Of a stretch of 64,000 nt of DNA, positions 1-8,418 are shown piece by piece. The translations under genes and the position numbers were made by a program. The stretch spans positions 62,001-126,000 of the forward strand of contig JANQLK010000002.1 in the NCBI GenBank assembly GCA_028280615.1, given 5' to 3'. The stretch is from Woeseiaceae bacterium (GTDB lineage Bacteria > Pseudomonadota > Gammaproteobacteria > Steroidobacterales > Woeseiaceae). Every line of letters begins with the position of its first letter. The stretch's first letter is position 1. The notes beneath the pieces were generated by a model, which was not told the DNA's origin, did not search any database, and worked only from the letters and a program-made list of their open reading frames with translations.

Positions 1-1
1 G

Positions 2-820
2 CGCGTGGACTCGGCACCGATCGGGGACCGCGGCCTCCAGTACGGCGACGGCCTGTTCGAAACCGTCGCAATCCGCGACGGCCGGCCGCGCCTGTGGCGG
101 CTGCACGTCGAGCGCCTGCAGTCGTCCTGTGAGCGCCTGGGCCTGCCGGCACCCGCGGCATCGGAGCTCGAATCGGCGCTGTCGTCCGCGCTGGCGGCGA
201 GCCGACTCGATTCCAAGACGCTGACGGCAAAGCTGCTGCTGACGGCCGGCGCCGGGACGCGCGGCTATCGGCGGACCCCGGCTTTGCAGGTCACGCTCAA
301 CGTCGGCCTGTTCGTTCCGGGCCGGTTCGACGCGCGCGCCTATGCTTCGGGCGTGCAGGTTCGGCTTTGCGACACCCGGCTCGCGATCCAGCCGAAGCTG
401 GCCGGCATCAAATCGCTGAACAGACTCGAGCAGGTGCTTGCGAGGCGGGAGTGGGCTGCGACGGAACCCTGGGAAGGGCTGATGCTCGACACCGAGGAAA
501 AACTGATCTGCGGTACCATGAGCAACGTGTTTCTCGTCCGCGAAAAGCAGTACCTGACGCCGCGGCTCGATCGCGCGGGCGTCGCCGGAATCATGCGTCG
601 GCACGTGCTGGAACTGCTCGCGGCAGACGGCGTCGAGTGCCGGGAGACACGCGTGTCTGCCGACGACCTCGGCACCGCCGACGAGGTATTCCTGACCAAC
701 AGCCAGCTTGGAGCCGTGCCGGTAGCGCGGGTCGATGACCGTGACCTGGCCGTCGGGCAGGCGACGCGCCGGGTACAGCGCTTGCTGGCGATAAACGGCG
801 TACCCGAGTGCATGCCATGA
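2..820 (+). CDS. pabC: Aminodeoxychorismate lyase (5' end cut by window)
   Basis: PLP-dependent lyase of fold type IV that converts 4-amino-4-deoxychorismate to p-aminobenzoate and pyruvate for folate synthesis. The protein shows the family blocks RGLQYGDGLFET near the N-terminus, the lysine region LAGIKSLNRLEQ (residues about 132–143), a tail of the type DTEEKLICGTMSNVF, and GIMRRHVLELL. The reading frame is open to the window edge and the first visible GTG (base 5) leaves the protein about ten residues short of E. coli PabC at the N-terminus, so the true start is probably upstream. Its stop overlaps the mltG start (ATGA), which indicates translational coupling in the usual pabC–mltG–tmk–holB order. 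Confidence 0.93.
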   Translation, partial: RVDSAPIGDRGLQYGDGLFETVAIRDGRPRLWRLHVERLQSSCERLGLPAPAASELESALSSALAASRLDSKTLTAKLLLTAGAGTRGYRRTPALQVTLNVGLFVPGRFDARAYASGVQVRLCDTRLAIQPKLAGIKSLNRLEQVLARREWAATEPWEGLMLDTEEKLICGTMSNVFLVREKQYLTPRLDRAGVAGIMRRHVLELLAADGVECRETRVSADDLGTADEVFLTNSQLGAVPVARVDDRDLAVGQATRRVQRLLAINGVPECMP

Positions 821-1842
821 CGGCGACGGTCAAAATCGCCATCGGCGGGATTGTCGCGATCGTGCTCGCGATTCTGACCGGCGTGTTACTCATGCAGCGC
901 GCACTCGATGCGCCCGTCGACGTGCCCGAGGGCGGCCTCGCGTTCACGATCGAGCCGGGCGCGGCGTTCGGACCGATCGCGAACCGGCTCGAAGCCGAGG
1001 GCGTCATCTCGAGCGCGCTGGCATTGAAGCTCCTCGCGCGTGTGACCGGCGTGGCCGGCAGCGTTCATGCCGGCGAGTACCAGATCGAACCCGGCGCGAC
1101 GCCGCGCGCGCTGCTCGACCAGTTCACGAGCGGCGATGTCCGGCTGTATTCGTTCACGATCATCGAGGGCTGGGCACACTGGGAACTGCTGGCCGCACTG
1201 CATGCCGACGACAACGTCGTGGCTACGATGAGCAGCGAAGACTGGCCACGGCTACTCGATGAAGTCGGTGCCGAGACCGACTGGCCGGAAGGCCTGTTTC
1301 TGCCCGAGACCTATCGTTTTCCGGCGAATACCACGGATCGCAGCGTGCTGAAGCAGGCCTACGCCCTGATGCAGTCGACCCTCGCCGAGGAATGGCCGGA
1401 ACGTGCGCCCGACACGCCCGTCGATACGCCCTATGAAGCGCTCGTGCTCGCGTCGATCATCGAAAAGGAAACGGCGAGGGCGGACGAGCGCGAGCGCATT
1501 GCCGGCGTCTTTGCACGGCGGCTGGCCCGGCGCATGCGCCTGCAGACCGACCCGACGGTCATCTACGGCATCGGTCCGGACTTCAACGGCAATCTGACCC
1601 GCCGCGACCTGCGAACCGATACGCCGTACAACACCTACAGGCGCCATGGCTTGCCGCCGACGCCGATTGCGATGCCGGGCCGCGCGGCTATCCGCGCCGC
1701 GTTGAATCCCGCCGACGGTACCGAGCTTTATTTCGTCGCGACGGGCCTGGGCGACGGCAGTCACAAGTTCTCGACCACGAAAGATGAGCATGACGCCGCG
1801 GTGCGCGAATACCTCGAGCGATTGCGGAATAACGGGCGGTGA
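817..1842 (+). CDS. mltG: Endolytic murein transglycosylase MltG (YceG-like)
   Basis: Inner-membrane lytic transglycosylase that cleaves nascent glycan strands and helps terminate peptidoglycan chain elongation. One N-terminal membrane segment (about residues 5–27) is followed by a LysM-like region and the YceG catalytic domain. The motif SIIEKETARADER carries the expected catalytic glutamate, and LQTDPTVIYG and RRHGLPPTPI are further conserved family blocks. The length (341 aa) matches E. coli MltG. I chose ATG at 817, which overlaps the pabC stop as ATGA, over the GTG at 808 in the ORF track. The gene overlaps or abuts tmk. Confidence 0.94.
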   Translation: MTATVKIAIGGIVAIVLAILTGVLLMQRALDAPVDVPEGGLAFTIEPGAAFGPIANRLEAEGVISSALALKLLARVTGVAGSVHAGEYQIEPGATPRALLDQFTSGDVRLYSFTIIEGWAHWELLAALHADDNVVATMSSEDWPRLLDEVGAETDWPEGLFLPETYRFPANTTDRSVLKQAYALMQSTLAEEWPERAPDTPVDTPYEALVLASIIEKETARADERERIAGVFARRLARRMRLQTDPTVIYGIGPDFNGNLTRRDLRTDTPYNTYRRHGLPPTPIAMPGRAAIRAALNPADGTELYFVATGLGDGSHKFSTTKDEHDAAVREYLERLRNNGR

Positions 1843-1850
1843 CACGAAGC

Positions 1851-2483
1851 ATGACAACGGGCAAGTTCATCACGGTGGAAGGCATCGAGGGCGTCGGCAA
1901 GTCGACCAACATGCGGCGCCTGATCGACCGCCTGGAGAGCGGCGGCAAAACGGTCGTCGAAACCCGTGAACCGGGCGGGACGCCGACGGCCGAGCGCATC
2001 CGCGAGGTCGTCCTGGGTCACGCCGAAGAGCCGATACCGGCAACGGCCGAGCTCCTGCTCATGTTCGCGGCACGCTCCGTGCTGGTCGAAAACGTGATTC
2101 GGCCCGCGCTCAAGGCCGGGAAGTGGGTGGTCAGCGATCGCTTCGTCGACGCCAGCCGCGCCTACCAGGGAGGAGGGCGCGGTATCCCCGCTGACCGTAT
2201 CGAGGCCCTCGCGGCGTGGGTGCTCGATGAACTGGAGCCCGACGCGACGCTGCTGCTCGACGCGCCTGTACAGACGGGCATGGCGCGCACGAGTTCGCGC
2301 GGCGAGCCGGACCGGCTGGACGGCGAGCAGGCCGCATTCTATTCGCGGGTACGCGAGACCTACCTGGCGCTCGCCGATGCCAGTCCGGACCGCTTTCACA
2401 TCGTTGATGCGTCGGGAACGATCGAAGAGGTCGGCACGAGGATCGATGAGATCGCCGCGCGATTGTTGTCGATCGGACATTAA
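1851..2483 (+). CDS. tmk: Thymidylate kinase
   Basis: Phosphorylates dTMP to dTDP with ATP for DNA precursor synthesis. The P-loop GIEGVGKST lies near the N-terminus, the DRF motif is in SDRFVDASRAYQGGGRG, and the Arg-containing loop follows as in bacterial Tmk. The length is about 210 aa, normal for the family. I chose ATG at 1851. The upstream GTG at 1839 overlaps the mltG stop and would only add MTRS. It sits between mltG and holB, the standard gammaproteobacterial position. Confidence 0.95.
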   Translation: MTTGKFITVEGIEGVGKSTNMRRLIDRLESGGKTVVETREPGGTPTAERIREVVLGHAEEPIPATAELLLMFAARSVLVENVIRPALKAGKWVVSDRFVDASRAYQGGGRGIPADRIEALAAWVLDELEPDATLLLDAPVQTGMARTSSRGEPDRLDGEQAAFYSRVRETYLALADASPDRFHIVDASGTIEEVGTRIDEIAARLLSIGH

Positions 2484-2507
2484 CTAATGCCTGTAAGATA
2501 TTGAAAT

Positions 2508-3470
2508 ATGGTACTTAACTGGCTATCCGATCTGGCGTCCCAATGGCACGGGCAAGCGCGGGCCGGCCGCTTGCCGCACGCCGTTCTGCTGGCCGGGCCG
2601 CCCGGCGTGGGCAAGCGGGCCGCGGCCGTATGGATGGTCCGCCTCAAGCTGAGTCTTGCGCCCGGCGACACGCCAACCTGGCCGTTCGATCGCCCGGAGC
2701 ATGCCGACCTCCACTGGCTCACGCCCCCGGAGGACAAGCACTCGATCGGTATCGACCAGGTCCGGGGCCTGGTCGACGAACTCAACCTGACCAGCTACTC
2801 GGGACTTGGCAAGGCGGCGATCATCGAACCCGCACAGCTCATGACCCACAGTGCGGCCAACAGCCTTTTGAAGACGCTTGAAGAACCACCCGGTGACGCG
2901 CTCCTCGTGCTCGTCGCCGACCGGACCGGCCGGACACCGGCGACGATCCTTAGCCGCTGCCAGCGCATCACAGTCCGCGCGCCGGCATTCGACCTCGGCT
3001 TGAGCTGGCTCGACCGCTTCAGGCCCGGCGACGACTGGTCGGAAGCGCTGCGCGCGGCAGGCGGCGCGCCGCTGGCGGCCGTGCGGGCCGCCGAGCAGCT
3101 CGATACCGCCCATGCCATGGCCGCGGACCTTTCGAAAGTGGGGCTTGCGGAGTCGTCGCCGGTTGCCGTCGCCGCGAGCTGGGCCAAACAGGACCCGGCA
3201 TTCGTCCTCGAATGGCTCGCCCGGCAGGTCCAGGCGCTCGCCAGGGCCAAGGCGGGGAACCGCGATGCGCTTCGCGGCGCGGCGATCGACGAATCTGTGC
3301 TCGAGCGCATGGACAGTCGAATGCTGTTTTGCTATCTAGATGACATAAATCGCCTTCGGGGCCAGACGCGCGGCTCGTTCAATGTGCAGCTGGCGCTGGA
3401 ATCCCTGCTGATCGACTGGGCAACCGGTCTGCGCGACGTCGAGACACGGGCCGGGTTCTGGGCATCCTGA
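2508..3470 (+). CDS. holB: DNA polymerase III subunit delta'
   Basis: Clamp-loader subunit of the replicative polymerase. The Walker-A-like GPPGVGKRAA appears at about residue 31, the DnaX-like region SIGIDQVRGLVDEL follows, then THSAANSLLKTLEEPP and the sensor region ILSRCQRI (SRC motif). The length (320 aa) suits HolB. The zinc-module cysteines found in E. coli delta' are not evident, and this loss is common in divergent HolB. The gene lies 24 bases after tmk and 31 bases before the PilZ gene, so it is almost certainly part of the same operon. Confidence 0.93.
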   Translation: MVLNWLSDLASQWHGQARAGRLPHAVLLAGPPGVGKRAAAVWMVRLKLSLAPGDTPTWPFDRPEHADLHWLTPPEDKHSIGIDQVRGLVDELNLTSYSGLGKAAIIEPAQLMTHSAANSLLKTLEEPPGDALLVLVADRTGRTPATILSRCQRITVRAPAFDLGLSWLDRFRPGDDWSEALRAAGGAPLAAVRAAEQLDTAHAMAADLSKVGLAESSPVAVAASWAKQDPAFVLEWLARQVQALARAKAGNRDALRGAAIDESVLERMDSRMLFCYLDDINRLRGQTRGSFNVQLALESLLIDWATGLRDVETRAGFWAS

Positions 3471-3501
3471 GCCGGCGCCTCACTGCACCAGGGTAGCGAA
3501 A

Positions 3502-3840
3502 ATGAGCAAACCGGGACTTCTGACACTGACGATCAAGGACAAGAGCGCGTTGTACCTCGCGTACATGCCGTATGTGGTCAACGGCGGTTTGTTCATTCCG
3601 ACCGACAGCTCCTACGGCCTCGGCGACGAGGTGTTCATGCTGCTGAATCTCATGGGCGAGGCGGAAAAGATCCCCGTGGCCGGCAAGGTCATCTGGATGA
3701 CACCGAAGGGCGCGCAGGGCAAGCGCCAGGCGGGCATCGGCGTCCAGTTCAGTGACCAGGACCAGGGCAATACGCAGAAAAAGATCGAAAACTACCTGGC
3801 AGGCGCGCTGGGCGGGGACAAGCCGACGCACACGATGTGA
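3502..3840 (+). CDS. pilZ: PilZ domain protein (type IV pilus assembly PilZ)
   Basis: Small (112 aa) single-domain PilZ protein. The tmk–holB–pilZ neighbourhood is the one in which the founding PilZ of Pseudomonas and Xanthomonas is found, where it is needed for type IV pilus assembly. Visible family features are NGGLFIPT, the GDEVFMLLNL strand, and VIWMTPKGAQGKRQAGIGVQF. The N-terminal RxxxR motif that binds cyclic-di-GMP is absent, as in the pilus-type PilZ proteins, so c-di-GMP binding is unlikely. Confidence 0.9.
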   Translation: MSKPGLLTLTIKDKSALYLAYMPYVVNGGLFIPTDSSYGLGDEVFMLLNLMGEAEKIPVAGKVIWMTPKGAQGKRQAGIGVQFSDQDQGNTQKKIENYLAGALGGDKPTHTM

Positions 3841-3848
3841 GGAGCAGT

Positions 3849-3863
3849 CCCACGAGTCGTGGG
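3849..3863. terminator. Hairpin between convergent genes
   Basis: A perfect 7-bp stem CCCACGA-G-TCGTGGG lies in the 27-base gap between the stop codons of the convergent pilZ and cyclic-nucleotide/rhodanese genes. No T-run follows on either strand, so it is at best a bidirectional or Rho-assisted terminator. Confidence 0.35.
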
Positions 3864-3867
3864 CAGA

Positions 3868-4917
3868 TCAGGATGCGTCGCTTTCTATGCCGCCGCGCAA
3901 CACGTAGGCGCTGAATCCGCGCTCGCTTAGTATGTAGGCCCCGGCGGAGCTGCGCCGCCCCGTATCGCAGCAAACGACGTACTGTGTATGCTCGTCGAGC
4001 GTACTCAACTTGAGCCGGATGAAATACAGTGGAATGTTGGCGGCGCCGTCGAGATGGTGGTTCTCGAACTCGCTGGGCAGGCGCACGTCCAGCCACTGGC
4101 CGCCCTGAGCGATGATGCTCTCCGCCTGGCTGCGGTCCACCCATTCGAGCATCGGCTCGTTCAAGAGCTTCGTGAAGTCGTCTTTGCCGAGCCGCATGAC
4201 CGAGCCGTCGTTCTCCATCGTCACCGTTGCGTTGCGCTTCGCGTCCGAAATCAGCGCTTCCTCGCCGAACGTGTCGCCAACGTGCAGTTCGGCAAGCTTG
4301 ATGCCGTTCTTGCTGAGCGGCGTTTCGCGCGTGACCAGCGCCGAGCCCCGGGTCAGGACGTAAAAATAGTCGCCTTCCGCGCCCTGCTTGATGATGACGT
4401 CGCCGGCCTTGTAATTGATCTGCTGCATGCGCATGAAGATCGCCTGGATGTTGGCCGGCGGAATCTTGTGGAACGCCTTGGTCTGCAACAGCATCGTCAT
4501 CCAGTCTTCGTTGCCGCCTTCTTCTTCGGCGCCGTGGAGCTCCGATACCTCGTATTGCCCGGTCTGGTCCCAGGTCAGCATGACGTCGAGGAGATCTGAG
4601 TCGATCGACATGAACTTGACGCGGTCGCGGGCCTTCGCGGTCACGCGACGCGGATAGACCGGGGCGACCGGATTCCTGGCATGGTCCGTGCCGCCCTCGA
4701 CGGTGCCAACGGCGTTACCCTGGTCGAGAAGCTCGAGAACGCCCGAAACGACGTAGAAGGTCCGTTTCTCCGTATCGCCTTCGTTGAACAGCACCTGTCC
4801 GGGCGAGAGCTCGCGCACCTGCACCTTGCGGGCCAGTGCGGCGAGATTGTCCGGTTTCAGTCCATCCAAAGGCGAAAACCGCCCGAGCAGGTCAACACTT
4901 GTCTGCTCTTCGGTCAT
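3868..4917 (-). CDS. Double cyclic-nucleotide-binding domain protein fused to a rhodanese
   Basis: Cytoplasmic 349-aa protein with three modules. The first CNB-like domain (about residues 5–125) contains LSPGQVLFNEGDTEKRTFYVV. The second CNB domain (about 145–245) contains KAGDVIIKQGAEGDYFYVL and the phosphate-binding-cassette-like GDTFGEEALISDAKRNATV. The C-terminal rhodanese domain (about 255–345) contains WLDVRLPSEFENHHLDGAANIP and an active-site loop CCDTGRR with the catalytic cysteine. No signal peptide, membrane segment or DNA-binding helix is visible. The role is inferred only: a cyclic-nucleotide or redox-responsive sulfurtransferase. It is convergent with pilZ and followed upstream by the beta-oxidation gene on the same strand. 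Confidence 0.87.
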   Translation of the reverse strand: MTEEQTSVDLLGRFSPLDGLKPDNLAALARKVQVRELSPGQVLFNEGDTEKRTFYVVSGVLELLDQGNAVGTVEGGTDHARNPVAPVYPRRVTAKARDRVKFMSIDSDLLDVMLTWDQTGQYEVSELHGAEEEGGNEDWMTMLLQTKAFHKIPPANIQAIFMRMQQINYKAGDVIIKQGAEGDYFYVLTRGSALVTRETPLSKNGIKLAELHVGDTFGEEALISDAKRNATVTMENDGSVMRLGKDDFTKLLNEPMLEWVDRSQAESIIAQGGQWLDVRLPSEFENHHLDGAANIPLYFIRLKLSTLDEHTQYVVCCDTGRRSSAGAYILSERGFSAYVLRGGIESDAS

Positions 4918-5062
4918 ATCTTTCCTGCGTCGCTCATCGAGTTCTTTATTAGTGGCCGCATTTTAACTTCAAAACAACGACTTCCGATATACCCAGCCGC
5001 AAGCAGCGTGACTCGACGCACACTTTGTAGGGAAGGACTCCGTGCGGCAGCGCATTCGGTTT

Positions 5063-7102
5063 CTACCGCGCGGACTCCTGGTTCGGCTCTATTCGAGACC
5101 AGCCCGGATACGGCTTGAAGCGATCGTCGTAGGCATCGGCCAGCGCCTCGAGCCGCGCGATCGTCTCGTCGATACCGCGGTCCCTGGCGTACTTGATCGG
5201 GCCGCCGCGAAACGGGGCGAAACCTGTGCCGAAGATGACACCGGCATCCAGCAGGTCGATATCGTCCACGACGCCGTCCGCGTACACGGCGACGGCCTCG
5301 TTGACCATCGGCAGGATCAGGCGGTCCTCGATGTCCGACGGCACGGCACCCTCGGCCGCGGGCTTCTGGGCCTTGCCGTCCTCCCAGCGGTAGAAGCCCT
5401 CGCCGGCCTTGCGGCCCAGCTTGCCGGCATCGACCATCTCCACGAGGCGCTTCGGGATCGGCCGGTTCATCGCAGCGCCGAGGATTTTCGAGACGTGCAG
5501 CGCCACGTCGATGCCTACGCTGTCGATGAGTTCGACCGGGCCGACCGGCATGCCGAATGTCTCGGCGGCCTTGTCGATGGCCGCGAGCGAAACGCCTTCG
5601 TCCACGAGCGCCATGGCCTCGGCCATGTAAGGCGCGAGCACCCGGTTGACGACGAACCCCGGCGCGCTGCCGCATTCGAGCGGCAGCTTGCCGATGGCCT
5701 TGACGAAGCCCACGCCGATATCCAGCGCCTCGCGCTCGGTGTCGGCACAGCGTATGACTTCGACCAGCGGCAGCTGGGCGACGGGATTGAAAAAATGCAG
5801 GCCGATGAAGCGCTCGGGCTCACGGACAACCGAGCGAAGTTCCTCGAGCGGTATGCTGGACGTGTTGGTCGCGAGTATCGCGCCGGGCTTCATTCGTTCG
5901 AGCAGGCGCCTGTAGAGTGTCTGCTTGGCTTCCAGGTCTTCGAATATGGCTTCGATGACGAGATCGGCCTCGGCAGCGCCATCGCCGGCGACGTCGGCGC
6001 GCAGCCGCGCTGTCGTCTCGGCTCGCTTGCCGTCGTCGCGGACGCGTTTGGCATACAGCTTGCCGGCACGCTCGAGGGCCGGCTCGATGTACTTGAGCTC
6101 GCGGTCTTCGAGCGTCACCTGCATGCCGCGCAGGGCACACCAGGCTGCGATGTCACCGCCCATGACGCCGGCACCGACCACGTGCACGTGCCGGACCTCG
6201 GGCACGTCCGAGCTGCCCTGCGCCTTGAGCCGGTTCTGCAGAAAAAACACGCGCACGAGGTTGCGTGAGGTCGGCGTGCACATCAGTTCCGCGATGGACC
6301 GCGCCTCGGCGCGGTAGGCCGTATCGCCCCTGCCACCGTGCTTCGCCCACAGATCGATGATTGCGTACGGGGCGGGGTAGTGCTCCCGGCGTGCCTTGCC
6401 ACGAACCTGCTTCTCGAGTACCGAGCGTATGAACGGACGCGCGAGCGCACTGCCCAGGAGCCGCTCCACGAACGGCGCTTCCGCTTCCTTCGGCTTGCGC
6501 TCGAGCATGTCGACGGCCTTCTGTCGCCAGTCGTCTGCGTTGCAGGTGCCGTCGATGAGACCGATTCGCCGCGCCTTGCCCGGGTCGACGGGCGCTCCGG
6601 TCAGCATGAGCTGCATGGCCGGTCGAACGCCGGCACGCCGGATCGCCCGAACGGTTCCGCCGAAACCCGGATGAATGCCGAGCTGCACTTCGGGGAGTCC
6701 GATGATCCGCCGATCGGTGTCGAAGGCAATCCGGTAGTTGCAGGCGAGCGCGAGTTCAAGCCCTCCGCCCAGAGCGAAACCGTTCAGGACCGCCACGGTC
6801 GGGCCGGGCAGCGCCTCGAGACGATCCAGCACCTTCTGCCCCGAGCGGATCAGCTCGTAGCCCTGTTCGGGGCTCTCGATACCGGAAAACTCGTTGATGT
6901 CGGCGCCCATGATGAAGCCGCTTGGCTTCGTCGAATACACGACGACGCCGCGCGGGGCCTGGGCCTCGAGCGTCTCGAGGTGATCGTTGAGCTCGGTGAG
7001 GACCGCGGCAGAGAGCACGTTTGCGCCGCTGTCGGCCTTGTCGATGGCCAGCCAGGCGACACCGCCGTCGTCCGTTTCCAGGGACCAGTGTGATTCACTC
7101 AT
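5063..7102 (-). CDS. Bifunctional enoyl-CoA hydratase / 3-hydroxyacyl-CoA dehydrogenase (FadB/FadJ type)
   Basis: Catalyses the hydration and NAD-dependent oxidation steps of fatty-acid beta-oxidation. The N-terminal crotonase domain (about 1–190) retains both catalytic glutamates, in GFALGGGLELALA and GLPEVQLGIHPGFGG. The NAD-binding Rossmann domain begins at about residue 310 with VVGAGVMGGDIA, and the dehydrogenase His lies in IGLHFFNPVAQLPLVEV. The C-terminal 3HCDH domain runs to the end, with KLGRKAGEGFYRW. The length (679 aa) is slightly shorter than FadB or FadJ. No thiolase partner lies beside it, which argues for a FadJ-like accessory enzyme over a fadBA operon. Confidence 0.93.
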   Translation of the reverse strand: MSESHWSLETDDGGVAWLAIDKADSGANVLSAAVLTELNDHLETLEAQAPRGVVVYSTKPSGFIMGADINEFSGIESPEQGYELIRSGQKVLDRLEALPGPTVAVLNGFALGGGLELALACNYRIAFDTDRRIIGLPEVQLGIHPGFGGTVRAIRRAGVRPAMQLMLTGAPVDPGKARRIGLIDGTCNADDWRQKAVDMLERKPKEAEAPFVERLLGSALARPFIRSVLEKQVRGKARREHYPAPYAIIDLWAKHGGRGDTAYRAEARSIAELMCTPTSRNLVRVFFLQNRLKAQGSSDVPEVRHVHVVGAGVMGGDIAAWCALRGMQVTLEDRELKYIEPALERAGKLYAKRVRDDGKRAETTARLRADVAGDGAAEADLVIEAIFEDLEAKQTLYRRLLERMKPGAILATNTSSIPLEELRSVVREPERFIGLHFFNPVAQLPLVEVIRCADTEREALDIGVGFVKAIGKLPLECGSAPGFVVNRVLAPYMAEAMALVDEGVSLAAIDKAAETFGMPVGPVELIDSVGIDVALHVSKILGAAMNRPIPKRLVEMVDAGKLGRKAGEGFYRWEDGKAQKPAAEGAVPSDIEDRLILPMVNEAVAVYADGVVDDIDLLDAGVIFGTGFAPFRGGPIKYARDRGIDETIARLEALADAYDDRFKPYPGWSRIEPNQESAR

Positions 7103-7119
7103 GGAAGCTTGTCTCGTCG

Positions 7120-7854
7120 TCAGTACACTTCAAAATCGCAGATCAGCGGCAGGTGATCCGAGTGCCGAACGTCCGGGATCTGAAAGCCCGTGACGTTGAT
7201 TCCGTTCTGGTAGAGGACCCAGTCGAGTTCCTTGCGCGGGGCCCGGCTGGGGTAGGTCGGCAGCCCCTCGGCGTTCGCCGACTGGAGTCCGGCCGCCTTC
7301 ATGAACAGGTAAATCTCGTTTTCGCCCCAGAACGTGTTGAAGTCACCCGCCACGATGACCGGTTTCTCGGTCGCCTCGATCAGGTCGTAGAGACGCCGCA
7401 GCTGCAAATGCCGGTGCCGGTACTTCAGCGACAGGTGCACGAGGAAAACCGAGTATTCCTGCATCTCGAACTCGATGATCAGGCGCTTGATACCCGTATC
7501 GAAATAGTGGAACTTTTCGCCGTGGACCCGCGGCGCCGCCATGAACGCGTTACCCTGTTTGCGAACGATCGGCAATAACTGGTTGATCGACGAGGAGCCG
7601 TATTTCGTTTCGTAGGAGGTGTTCATCCCGAGGTCGGCGGCGATCGCCTCGGCCTGGTTGACCATCCGGCTGCGTATCGATCCCGTGTCGACCTCGATCA
7701 GTCCGACGATGTCCGGATCGACCGACTTGATGAACCGGGTCAGCTCGGGGAGCACGTTCGCGTTTCCGAGGACGTAGCCGGCGCCCGGCAGCGGCATGTG
7801 CATGCTGGCTCCGCCGCCGACGGCGTACCTTATGTTGTAAAGCAGCAGGCGCAT
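7120..7854 (-). CDS. Endonuclease/exonuclease/phosphatase (EEP) family hydrolase
   Basis: Metal-dependent phosphoesterase of the EEP (DNase I-like) superfamily, 244 aa. The conserved motifs are all present: N7 in LLYNIRY, the glutamate in VGLIEVDTG, the GDFN motif in VIVAGDFNTFWGE, and the final SDHLP. The substrate cannot be told from the sequence and could be a nucleic acid, a lipid headgroup or another phosphodiester. There is no signal peptide. It lies 17 bases upstream of the beta-oxidation gene on the same strand and is divergent from the TIR-like gene, with only 15 bases between start codons if that gene begins at 7870. Confidence 0.88.
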   Translation of the reverse strand: MRLLLYNIRYAVGGGASMHMPLPGAGYVLGNANVLPELTRFIKSVDPDIVGLIEVDTGSIRSRMVNQAEAIAADLGMNTSYETKYGSSSINQLLPIVRKQGNAFMAAPRVHGEKFHYFDTGIKRLIIEFEMQEYSVFLVHLSLKYRHRHLQLRRLYDLIEATEKPVIVAGDFNTFWGENEIYLFMKAAGLQSANAEGLPTYPSRAPRKELDWVLYQNGINVTGFQIPDVRHSDHLPLICDFEVY

Positions 7855-7869
7855 TGGCGGTATTGTGTT

Positions 7870-8379
7870 ATGAAATTGATAGAATCGCTACGGGGAGTCA
7901 GCAATAAGGGGGCGGCAACCGTGTCTGAAGACAATCCGATAAGGGTCTTCGTAACGCACGCATTCAGCGAGTCGGACGATTACCTCCGAATTTTCGAGTT
8001 TCTCGAGTGCGTCGATCGCTTCTATTACCAGAACGTCAGCAAGCCCGAGGAGCGCCCGTCAGGCGGCATGGAGGAAATCAAGGACGTGCTCATCCAGCAG
8101 ATCAAGGAAGCCGAAGCCGTCTTTGTCGTGCCGGCGTTGTACGAGGCGCAAACCGACCTCGTCGAATTCATGATGCAGGTCGCGGACGCCAACCAGAAGC
8201 CGATGATTGTGATCCGCCCCTACGGACGCGTGGCCGAGACTCCCCAGGTGCTGGTCGAGCGCTGCAAGGAGCACATCGAGTGGAACGCCCGCGAGATGGT
8301 TGACGCGCTGAAGCGCCAGGCCCGGCATGAGGACACGGCTCGCTGGGAGGTCGTCGATTTTCCGGGATTTGAGCAGTAG
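7870..8379 (+). CDS. TIR-like (MTH538/DUF1863-type) domain protein
   Basis: Cytoplasmic protein of about 169 aa with one flavodoxin/TIR-like domain. The first strand and loop are IRVFVTHAFSESDDYLRIFEFL. A central region AEAVFVVPALYEAQTDLVEFMM follows, in which the glutamate of VEFMM sits where TIR NADases carry their catalytic Glu, and then the strand PMIVIRPYG. The family is loosely characterised and may bind or cleave nucleotides, which is inference here. ATG 7870 lacks an obvious ribosome-binding site. GTG 7921 has AAGGGGG upstream and gives a clean start just before the domain, so the shorter form is a good alternative. Confidence 0.78.
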   Translation: MKLIESLRGVSNKGAATVSEDNPIRVFVTHAFSESDDYLRIFEFLECVDRFYYQNVSKPEERPSGGMEEIKDVLIQQIKEAEAVFVVPALYEAQTDLVEFMMQVADANQKPMIVIRPYGRVAETPQVLVERCKEHIEWNAREMVDALKRQARHEDTARWEVVDFPGFEQ

Positions 8380-8418
8380 TTATTTACATTTTTCATGTAT
8401 TTGTAAAATATTCCTAAA

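Noticed and set aside
5042-6268. 408-aa plus-strand ORF
   Set aside because: It is antisense to the beta-oxidation gene, which shows both catalytic domains. No motif in the shadow.
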